Notes under the pieces: generated by a model
Seen by the model: only the letters and a program-made list of their open reading frames with translations
Databases searched by the model: none
What the model was told of the DNA's origin: nothing
Shown here: positions 1 to 5,855 of the stretch, piece after piece
Position numbering within the stretch: position 1 is the first letter of the stretch
Layout: each line of letters opens with the position of its first letter
Translations under genes and position numbers: made by a program
DNA from: CAZBBB01 sp964490005
GTDB taxonomy: Bacteria > Planctomycetota > B15-G4
DNA: 19,564 bases
Assembly: GCA_964490005.1 (NCBI GenBank)
Contig: CAZBBB010000051.1
Location: 1 to 19,564, forward strand
Direction: 5' to 3'

Positions 1-252
1 CGGCAGCGCCAGGCACAGCGCGCCGGCCCCGACGAGCAGCGCGGCCGGCCGGCTGCCGCGGCGCGCCTCGGCCCAGCGCCCGCCGAGCACCTGCCCCGCC
101 GCGAGCGCCACGAGCACCACGCCGATGACGTTCGTCCAGACGATCTGGCTCTGGCCGAACCAGGGCGCGAGCAGCCGCACCGCGAGCAGCTCGACGATCA
201 TCACCGCCGCTCCCGTCGCCGCGGCGACGGCGAGCAGCAGGGCCGGGCTCAC
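1..252 (-). CDS. Fused MFS/spermidine synthase-like membrane protein, N-terminal fragment
   Basis: Only the first 84 residues are in the window; the frame stays open to base 1. The start is GTG at 252, which overlaps the TGA of the upstream hydrolase-like gene as GTGA, so translational coupling is likely. The sequence begins with a hydrophobic helix, then the segment RLLAPWFGQSQIVWTNVIG, a second hydrophobic helix with LAAGQVLGGRWAEAR, and a third starting at the edge. This arrangement (xLAPxFGxSxxVWTNxIGVVLxxLxxGxxxGGxxAxR) is what I know from membrane-embedded proteins annotated as fused MFS/spermidine synthases, in which an aminopropyltransferase-like domain follows the helices. That soluble domain lies outside the window, so neither catalysis nor substrate can be judged. 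A stand-alone transporter is the alternative. No good Shine-Dalgarno is visible, which fits coupling to the gene before it. Confidence 0.72.
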   Translation of the reverse strand, partial: MSPALLLAVAAATGAAVMIVELLAVRLLAPWFGQSQIVWTNVIGVVLVALAAGQVLGGRWAEARRGSRPAALLVGAGALCLALP

Positions 253-1643
253 GGTTGCTTGTCCGGGATGTTCGGCTCGATCTCGGTGATCAACTGCGAC
301 GCCGGGTACAGACCGTAGAAGCCGTCCGAGTTGAAGAAGCGGTTCTCGAGCATCAGGCGCAGGTCGCGCACGTACTTGCGGCTGCTGCGCTCGCGGCCGT
401 TGACGACGATCGACACGGGCTTGTCGAGGTCGACGAGCGCGTCGTTGAGATAGACCGACAGCTCGAGCACGTTCACCGTCTCGATGTGGATCGTGTTCGA
501 GGCCTTGTCGATGCGCCCGGTCATGCGCGGGAAGTCCTTGTCGCCGGGACGCGCGTTGGCGCGCAGGCGCGGGTCTTCGGCCTTGAGCCAGCCGACCGAC
601 TGGTAGCTCGGGTCGGAGATGCCGTGGCGGACCTCGAGCGGCGCCAGGTCGCGGCGCCGCTCGGCCATCCACGCGGCGAGCTGCCCGAGCGCCTCGGCGC
701 CGGGCGCGAGCGCCGACTCCTCGATCTCGAGCACGGTCACGGCGGCGTGGCTGGCGGTCAGCGCATCGGCGTCGATCTCCCGGCCGTCCGCCGCGCCGCG
801 CACGTAGAGCAGCGCCCCGCCGTCGAGGTTGCTCCACAGGATCTCGGGACCGCCGATCTCGCCCGAGCGGTTCACGATGCCGGCGAACCACGAAGGAAAG
901 CTCGTGCCGATGCGCAGCGCGTCGACGCCCGCCGCTCCCCAGCCGTCGAGGATCACGCGCGAGCGGTCGAAGCGCAGTTGCTCGAGCACGACGCGAAAGG
1001 CCGAGTACATCACGAAGGCCGCCTCGGGCGTCTGCCAGCTCCCCTGCGACTCGACGATCTTCGCCGAGCGACCGCTCCCCTCCTCGACGCCGAGCGGCAC
1101 GACGATCAGGTAGGTCTCGGCGAGCGTGCCGTACGCGGCACCCGCCAGTTCGCGCACCTTGGCCTCGAGTTCGGCGTCCGCCAGCCCCAGCTCGGGCTTG
1201 AGCGCGAGGATCACCGGGGGCAGCGCGTCGCTCTTCCCGTAGCTGGCCGGGATCGAGAGCAGGCAGGCGACGCGCTCGTCGTCCTGGGCGTCCTTCGGGT
1301 CGTTGGCCAGCACGAAGGCGTGGCGCACGAAGCCCTTGCCCACCTGCCCCTTGAGCGTGCGGTCCTCGGGCTTGGCCAGCTCGAGCAGCAGCTCCCAGTC
1401 GCCGACGTACCGCAGCGGATCGTCGATCTTGGCCTTCTTGGCGGAAGCCGCCATCGCCTTGGCGAGGCCCTCGAGGGCCTCGGCCTGGGCCTTGCGGTCC
1501 TCGGCCCAGGGATCGAGCGCCGTGAACAGCGCCGTGGCGTCCTTGGCGCACTTGGCCAAGTCGCGCTCGGGAATGGTCGAACGCGGCAGTTCCTCGGCCG
1601 CCGGGCCCAGGCACATCAGAGGAAGCAGAAGGCGGGCGATCAT
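249..1643 (-). CDS. Secreted alpha/beta-hydrolase-like protein with nucleophile Ser replaced by Gly
   Basis: A 464-residue protein starting at ATG 1643, preceded by GGAG at 8 nt spacing; the frame runs 78 codons further upstream but that part crosses a hairpin and the preceding gene's end. Residues 1-18 look like a short signal peptide. Residues about 125-345 have an esterase/dienelactone-hydrolase-like layout, with a nucleophile-elbow strand at RVILDGWGAAGVDALR (229-244) where an active enzyme would have GxSxG; here the centre is Gly236. It is followed by the expected FPSWFAGIVNRSG segment. Residues about 370-460 form a small beta-rich C-terminal domain (NTIHIETVNVLELSVYLND, then DLDKPVSIVVNG), a module I associate with planctomycete hydrolases and peptidases. 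I therefore call it a catalytically dead hydrolase homologue, perhaps binding. It may have its own promoter at 1697-1726, and its stop overlaps the next start. Confidence 0.7.
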   Translation of the reverse strand: MIARLLLPLMCLGPAAEELPRSTIPERDLAKCAKDATALFTALDPWAEDRKAQAEALEGLAKAMAASAKKAKIDDPLRYVGDWELLLELAKPEDRTLKGQVGKGFVRHAFVLANDPKDAQDDERVACLLSIPASYGKSDALPPVILALKPELGLADAELEAKVRELAGAAYGTLAETYLIVVPLGVEEGSGRSAKIVESQGSWQTPEAAFVMYSAFRVVLEQLRFDRSRVILDGWGAAGVDALRIGTSFPSWFAGIVNRSGEIGGPEILWSNLDGGALLYVRGAADGREIDADALTASHAAVTVLEIEESALAPGAEALGQLAAWMAERRRDLAPLEVRHGISDPSYQSVGWLKAEDPRLRANARPGDKDFPRMTGRIDKASNTIHIETVNVLELSVYLNDALVDLDKPVSIVVNGRERSSRKYVRDLRLMLENRFFNSDGFYGLYPASQLITEIEPNIPDKQP

Positions 1644-1665
1644 GCGGCGAACTCCGGGTCGAGGA

Positions 1666-1687
1666 CCCCGGCCCTCGCGGTCCGGGG
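1666..1687 (-). other. GC stem-loop between the TPR and hydrolase-like genes
   Basis: The arms CCCCGG and CCGGGG, extended by an inner CC/GG pair across one bulged base, enclose a 5-nt loop. It lies downstream of the TPR gene stop (1723) and in the presumed leader of the hydrolase-like gene. No U-run follows, so it is not a canonical intrinsic terminator. It could be an mRNA 3'-end stabiliser, an attenuating leader hairpin, or simple high-GC chance. Confidence 0.35.
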
Positions 1688-1696
1688 ACGGGTGCG

Positions 1697-1726
1697 AGTC
1701 TAACGGGGGCCGAGAGAAGGCTTCAA
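1697..1726 (-). promoter_or_regulatory. Possible sigma70-like promoter for the hydrolase-like gene
   Basis: On the minus strand TTGAAG (1726-1721) and TAGACT (1702-1697) are separated by 18 nt; each matches the consensus at 4 of 6 positions. The -35 overlaps the stop codon of the TPR gene. It would give a leader of about 45 nt containing the hairpin at 1666-1687. The spacing and the local AT richness against a very GC-rich background are the evidence; there is no support beyond that. Confidence 0.4.
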
Positions 1727-3066
1727 CGCAAGCGGCCCGCGCGCGTGAGGCAACGCAGATGGAGACTGCGATCGCGCCGCGGATCCTCGTGCAGGACGGC
1801 CGCGAGCAGCGCGCGGGCGCGCGGCAGGTCCTCGCCGGACTCCACGCCGAGCAGCCGGGCCAGATTCTCGCGCGCATCCATGCCGTCGGGCAGCGTCTGC
1901 GCGCGCTCGAGCAGTTCCCGCGCCGCCGTCCGGTCGCCGGCCCCCCAGGCCGCCAGCGCCGCGTCGTTGAGCACGTCGGCGCGTCCCGGCCATGCCCGGG
2001 CCAGACGCGCGTAGTGCTCCCAACCGCGGCCGGCGAGCGACAGCGTGAGCGCGCGTTCGAGCTCGGCGCGCAGCAGGCCCGGTCGCCGCGCGAGCACCGC
2101 CTCGTAGGCGCGTTCGGCGAGTTCCCAGACGCGACGACGACCGAGGCGAGCGGCGAACTCGAGGAGCGGCTCGGCGTCGCCGTCGGCGTCGAGCGCGCGT
2201 TCGTGCCGCGTGCAGGCCTCGGCGTCGCGCCCCAGCCCTTCGAGCAGGCGCGCGTGCGCCCGCTCGAGTTCCGGTCGCCGACCCTCGGTCACGTGCGCGA
2301 GCTGCCGCTCGGCCTCGTCGCTGCGGTCGAGCTGCTCGAGCGCCCAGGAGCGGTGCCAGGCCAGGTCCGCGTCGACCGGCGCCTCGTCGCCGGCTGCGGC
2401 CAGCGCCTCGAGCAGCGCCAGGCGGCGCGCGGCCTGCGCCTGCTCGGGCAGCAGCGCCAGCAGTTCGGCGAGCAGCCGCGGCAGCTCCGCCTGCGCGCGC
2501 ACGGCGCGCTCCCACGCCGCCAGCGCCTCGTCGAGCCGGCCGGCGCGCCCCAGTTCGCGCGCCAGATCGAGCTGCAGGTCGGCGCGCTCCGGTTGCGCCG
2601 CGGCGGCCCGCTCGGCCCACGGCACGGCGTCCGCGGACAGCGCCCGCGAGGCCAGGCGCGCACGCAGCTCCGCCGCGTAGGCCGTGCCGCGCGCCTCGTA
2701 TTCGCGTTCGAGGTCGGACGCGAGAGTGGCGTCGTCGCCGAGCAGATCGCGGGCGTAGAACCACCACGCGCGCGCGTCCTGCGTGCCGTCGGCGACCTCG
2801 CCGGGCAGGTCGGCGAGCAGGTCGCGCGCGCGCGCGATCATCGTGCGCGCCAGGTCGTTTTCGAAACGACGTCCGCCGAGCATCGGCCGACCGCGTTCGA
2901 TCTGCGCCCGCGCCGACCAGTAGCGCGCGACGCGGTCGGCCGGGTCGCGCTCGAGGAGCTGCTGCGCCTGCGCGAGCACCTCGTCCCAACGGCCCTGCTC
3001 GGCCGCGGCGCGCAACTCGTCGCCGGACGGCAGCGCCAGCGCGGCGAGCAGCAGCCAGCCGATCAG
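1723..3066 (-). CDS. Exported TPR-like repeat protein, probable CTG start
   Basis: About 447 residues, rich in Ala, Leu, Arg and Glu with helical repeats of TPR type, for example GRWDEVLAQAQQLLERDPAD (near residues 28-47), GRLDEALAAWERAVRAQAEL, and a last block with LPDGMDARENLARLLG. The start is unusual: no ATG, GTG or TTG precedes the hydrophobic segment, but CTG at 3066 lies 6 nt after GGGAAGGG and overlaps the purM stop as CTGA. From there the protein begins with a short signal-peptide-like stretch (IGWLLLAALALPSG). Starting at the next candidate, a TTG 17 codons in, would remove that segment. The protein probably acts in the periplasm or at the membrane as a scaffold; no enzymatic domain is visible. 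It is co-transcribed with purM by position, but a functional link to purine synthesis is not implied. Confidence 0.75.
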   Translation of the reverse strand: MIGWLLLAALALPSGDELRAAAEQGRWDEVLAQAQQLLERDPADRVARYWSARAQIERGRPMLGGRRFENDLARTMIARARDLLADLPGEVADGTQDARAWWFYARDLLGDDATLASDLEREYEARGTAYAAELRARLASRALSADAVPWAERAAAAQPERADLQLDLARELGRAGRLDEALAAWERAVRAQAELPRLLAELLALLPEQAQAARRLALLEALAAAGDEAPVDADLAWHRSWALEQLDRSDEAERQLAHVTEGRRPELERAHARLLEGLGRDAEACTRHERALDADGDAEPLLEFAARLGRRRVWELAERAYEAVLARRPGLLRAELERALTLSLAGRGWEHYARLARAWPGRADVLNDAALAAWGAGDRTAARELLERAQTLPDGMDARENLARLLGVESGEDLPRARALLAAVLHEDPRRDRSLHLRCLTRAGRLR

Positions 3067-4124
3067 AGCCGGCCCTTCCCGACGTAGCGGACGACGCCGC
3101 GCCCGGCCTCGACGCGCCCCACGAGCCGCGGGCGCTCGCCGACCGAACGGAAGTGCGCCTGCATGCGCTCGACCGCGTCGGCCGCCACGATCACGAGCAT
3201 GCCGAGCCCCATGTTGAAGGTGCGGTCCATCTCGTCGCGCTCGACCGGCCCGCGCCGCGCGATCTCCGCGAACAGGGGCGGCACCGTCCAGGCGTCGCGG
3301 TCGATCACCGCGTCCATCGACTCGGGCAGGACGCGGGGCACGTTGTCCGTGAAGCCGCCGCCGGTGATGTGCGCCAGCGCGTGCAGGTCGGCGTCGCCGA
3401 GCAGCCCGGAGAGCGCCGGCAGGTAGCAGCGGTGCACCGCGAGCAGGGCGTCGGCGAGGCTGCCCTCGATGCCCGGCAGCGTGTCGTCGGGCGAGAGGCC
3501 GGCGCGGTCGAAGAGCACCTTCTGCGCCAGCGAGTAGCCGTTGGTGTGCAGGCCCGAGCTGTGCAGCGCGAGGATCGCGTCGCCGGCGCGCACGCGCGCC
3601 GCGCCGAGGATCGCGCCGCGATCGACCCAGCCGACGATGAAGCCGGCCAGGGCGAAGTCCTCGCGGCGGTACAGGCCCGGCATCTCGGCCGTCTCGCCGC
3701 CGACGAGCGCCACGCCGTGCTCGCGGCACGCGTCGACCAGGCCCTTCACGAGCCCCTCGAGCAGCCCCGGCGGAAAGCTCCCCGCCGCGATGTAGTCGAG
3801 GAAGAACATCGGCCGCGCGCCCATCACCAGGATGTCGTTGATGCAGTGGTTCACCAGGCAGGCGCCGACGGTGTCGACGCGGCCGGTGCGCCGCGCGACG
3901 AGCAGCTTGGTGCCGACACCGTCGGTGCTGGCCACGAGGACCGGCTCGCGGCAGCCGCCGAAGTCGGCCTTGTAGAGCGACCCGAAACTGCCGAGGCCGG
4001 TGAGCACCTGCGGCCCGTGCGTCGTGCGCGCCAGCCGCCCGACTTCCTTGAGCACGCCGGTCTTGGCGTCGATGTCGACGCCGGCGTCCTTGTACGTGAT
4101 GGGACGTTCGGTCGGGGTCACCAT
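3063..4124 (-). CDS. purM: Phosphoribosylformylglycinamidine cyclo-ligase (AIR synthetase)
   Basis: PurM closes the imidazole ring of FGAM with ATP to give AIR, the fifth step of purine synthesis, in the cytoplasm. The 353 residues match the usual length of about 345. Diagnostic segments appear in order: TYKDAGVDI (10-18), STDGVGTKLLVA (66-77), GGETAEMPG (142-150), SSGLHTNGYSL (189-199), HITGGGFTDNVPRVLP (252-267) and DRTFNMGLGMLVIV (300-313). The ATG at 4124 follows GGGAG at 10 nt and overlaps the end of the Nudix gene by 7 nt; a GTG one codon downstream would give a 4-nt overlap instead. The stop overlaps the CTG start of the TPR gene. There is no other purine gene here, so it lies outside any pur cluster in this window. 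Confidence 0.97.
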   Translation of the reverse strand: MVTPTERPITYKDAGVDIDAKTGVLKEVGRLARTTHGPQVLTGLGSFGSLYKADFGGCREPVLVASTDGVGTKLLVARRTGRVDTVGACLVNHCINDILVMGARPMFFLDYIAAGSFPPGLLEGLVKGLVDACREHGVALVGGETAEMPGLYRREDFALAGFIVGWVDRGAILGAARVRAGDAILALHSSGLHTNGYSLAQKVLFDRAGLSPDDTLPGIEGSLADALLAVHRCYLPALSGLLGDADLHALAHITGGGFTDNVPRVLPESMDAVIDRDAWTVPPLFAEIARRGPVERDEMDRTFNMGLGMLVIVAADAVERMQAHFRSVGERPRLVGRVEAGRGVVRYVGKGRL

Positions 4125-4624
4125 GGACGACGTTCTCCCTTGCGCAGGCGCTCGAGCACGAGCCGATGATTCCGGAATGCCAGGCCCGCGGGCAAGCGTT
4201 CGAGCGGGTGGAAGGCGACCTCGTCGGCGTCGCTGCCCGGCTGCAGCTCGCCGTCGACCTCCTCGGCCTCGTAGCAGACGAGGATGGCCGGCTTGCGCGG
4301 GTCGTCGGTGGTCGTGAGCACGTCGAGCAGGCCCGTCAGGCGCACGACGAGCCCGGTCTCCTCGCGCACCTCGCGCACCGCCGTGGACTCGATCGACTCG
4401 TCGATCTCCTGGTAGCCCGCCGGCAGGCACCAGCCGCCGCGATAGGGATCGATCGCGCGGCGGCACAGCAGCACCTCGCGTCCGCGCAGGACCGCCGCGG
4501 CGGCCGCGCTCACCGGGTTCTCGTACACGACGGCGCGGCACGCCTCGCAGTACGCGCGCATGCGGCCCTCGATCTCGCGTTGCAGGAGGCGCGTTCCGCA
4601 CGCGCTGCAGAAGACGGGCGGCAT
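4118..4624 (-). CDS. Nudix hydrolase with N-terminal zinc ribbon
   Basis: A 168-residue cytoplasmic pyrophosphohydrolase. The N-terminus carries a zinc-ribbon pattern, Cys6-x2-Cys9 and Cys26-x2-Cys29, followed by the YENP motif typical of Nudix proteins that have this ribbon. The Nudix box GX5EX7REUXEEXGU is perfect from Gly70 to Leu92, with catalytic/metal Glu85, Glu88 and Glu89. Upstream, GGWCLPAGYQE is the usual beta-strand entry. Substrates in this family include nucleoside diphosphate derivatives such as ADP-ribose and NAD(H); the sequence does not decide which. It is the first gene of the leftward unit and is divergent from dxr across 49 bp. The ATG at 4624 is fixed by a short leader after a TATCAT -10-like element. 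It overlaps purM by 7 nt. Confidence 0.92.
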   Translation of the reverse strand: MPPVFCSACGTRLLQREIEGRMRAYCEACRAVVYENPVSAAAAAVLRGREVLLCRRAIDPYRGGWCLPAGYQEIDESIESTAVREVREETGLVVRLTGLLDVLTTTDDPRKPAILVCYEAEEVDGELQPGSDADEVAFHPLERLPAGLAFRNHRLVLERLRKGERRPW

Positions 4625-4635
4625 GATTGACGCGA

Positions 4636-4641
4636 ATGATA
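4636..4641 (-). promoter_or_regulatory. -10-like element for the Nudix-purM unit
   Basis: TATCAT on the minus strand (5 of 6 match to TATAAT) ends 11 nt before the Nudix ATG, giving a predicted leader of only about 5 nt. The matching -35 position falls over the opposing dxr -10 and has no good consensus. This is one of very few AT-rich hexamers in the neighbourhood. Confidence 0.45.
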
Positions 4642-4658
4642 CCAGAGGGGGGTGGCGC

Positions 4659-4664
4659 TATACT
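4659..4664 (+). promoter_or_regulatory. -10-like element for dxr
   Basis: TATACT (5 of 6 match to TATAAT), in the context GCTATACTCGCC, ends 9 nt before the dxr ATG, so transcription would begin within a few bases of the start codon and the message would be leaderless or nearly so. No matched -35 is visible at 16-18 nt; that position coincides with the opposing TATCAT. No Shine-Dalgarno sequence precedes dxr, consistent with a leaderless message. Confidence 0.5.
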
Positions 4665-4673
4665 CGCCGCCTC

Positions 4674-5825
4674 ATGTCGAAACGCGTGCTGATCCTCGGC
4701 TCGACGGGCTCCGTGGGTCGCCAGAGTCTCGACGTGCTCGAGGGACTGCGCGACAGCCACCGCGTCGTCGGACTCGCCGCCGCACGCTCGCGCGATCGGC
4801 TCCTCGAGCAGGCGCAGCGCTTCCGACCCGAGGCGCTGTGCCTCGTCGAGGGCGAGGCGCCGCCACCCGGACTGCCGCCCGGCTGCCGCTGGCTCGCGGG
4901 CCCCGACGGGCTGCTGCGGATCATCGAGCAGACGGCCCCCGACATCGTGCTGTGCGCGATCACCGGGGCGGCCGGCCTGCCCTCGACGCTCGCCGCCGCA
5001 GCCAGCGGCGCGACGCTCGCGTTGGCCAACAAGGAGAGCATGGTGCTGGCCGGCCCGCTCGTGAAGGCCGCCTGCGCCCGCTCGGGCGGCACGATCGTGC
5101 CGGTCGACAGCGAACACTCCGCGATCGCGCAGTGCCTGCAGGGACACGCACCCGAGACCGTCCGCCGCCTCGTGCTCACGGCCTCGGGCGGTCCCTTCCG
5201 CGGCTTCACGGCCGGGCAGCTCGAGCACGTCACGCCCGAGCAGGCGCTGCGCCACCCCTCGTGGCAGATGGGCCCGCGCATCACGATCGACAGCGCGACG
5301 CTCATGAACAAGGCGCTCGAGATCGTCGAGGCCTGCCAGCTCTTCGACGTCGACGTCGAGCGCGTGCACGTGGTCGTGCATCCGCAGAGCGTCGTGCACT
5401 CGATGGTCGAGTTCATCGACGGCGCGCTGCTGGCGCAGCTCTCGCCGCCCGACATGCGCCTGCCGATCCGCTACGCGCTCGGCTTCCCCGGACGCGTGCC
5501 GAGCGGCGCGCCGCCGCTGGCGATCGACGCGCTGCCCGACCTGGTCTTCGAGCGCCCCGATCGGCAGGTCTTCCCGTGCCTCGCGCTGGGCGAACGCGTC
5601 GCGCGCGCCGGCGGCCTCGCCGGCTGCGTGCTCAACGCGGCCAACGAGGTCGCGGTCGAGGCCTTCCTCGCGCGCCGGCTGCCCTTCACCGGCATCGCCG
5701 CGCTCGTCGCGTCCGCGCTCGACCGCTTCGGCGCCGGCGCGGCCGACGACCTGCCGACGATTCTGGCCATGGACGCCGAGGTCCGCTCGTGGTGCGCGTC
5801 CCGCATGCCGGTCGCGGCCACATGA
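4674..5825 (+). CDS. dxr: 1-deoxy-D-xylulose-5-phosphate reductoisomerase
   Basis: Dxr converts DXP to 2-C-methyl-D-erythritol 4-phosphate with NADPH, the committed step of the MEP isoprenoid pathway, in the cytoplasm. The 383 residues are close to the usual 390-400. Visible are the NADPH-binding GSTGSVGRQSLDV (9-21), ALANKESMVLAG (116-127), the metal site PVDSEHSA with Asp145 and Glu147, ASGGPFR (170-176), the flexible-loop-proximal IDSATLMNKALEIVEA (205-220, with Asn212, Lys213 and Glu216), and HPQSVVHSMVE (236-246). All key residues are present. The ATG at 4674 fits these motifs, and it lies just after a -10-like TATACT. The gene heads a dxr-rseP-ubiA unit; dxr next to rseP is a widespread bacterial arrangement. 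Confidence 0.98.
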   Translation: MSKRVLILGSTGSVGRQSLDVLEGLRDSHRVVGLAAARSRDRLLEQAQRFRPEALCLVEGEAPPPGLPPGCRWLAGPDGLLRIIEQTAPDIVLCAITGAAGLPSTLAAAASGATLALANKESMVLAGPLVKAACARSGGTIVPVDSEHSAIAQCLQGHAPETVRRLVLTASGGPFRGFTAGQLEHVTPEQALRHPSWQMGPRITIDSATLMNKALEIVEACQLFDVDVERVHVVVHPQSVVHSMVEFIDGALLAQLSPPDMRLPIRYALGFPGRVPSGAPPLAIDALPDLVFERPDRQVFPCLALGERVARAGGLAGCVLNAANEVAVEAFLARRLPFTGIAALVASALDRFGAGAADDLPTILAMDAEVRSWCASRMPVAAT

Positions 5826-5855
5826 CCCGCCCCCCGCCCCGCCCGGCCCTCCCCC
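5826..5855 (+). other. C-only spacer; six-run G-quadruplex motif on the minus strand
   Basis: The whole 30-nt gap between the dxr stop and the rseP ATG contains 24 C, 5 G and 1 T. It has six C-runs of 3, 6, 4, 3, 3 and 5, separated by loops of 1, 1, 1, 2 and 1 nt. The minus (template) strand therefore matches the strict G3+N1-7 quadruplex pattern with very short loops. There is no Shine-Dalgarno before rseP. It could impede RNA polymerase, act as a Rho-loading C-rich RNA, or provide an unstructured ribosome entry. Confidence 0.6.

Noticed and set aside
1666..1687. Intrinsic terminator after the TPR gene
   Set aside because: The stem is strong but no U-run follows on the minus strand, so it is listed only as a stem-loop.
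4627..4632. TTGACG as the -35 of the dxr promoter
   Set aside because: The distance to TATACT is 26 nt, too long for a sigma70-type promoter.
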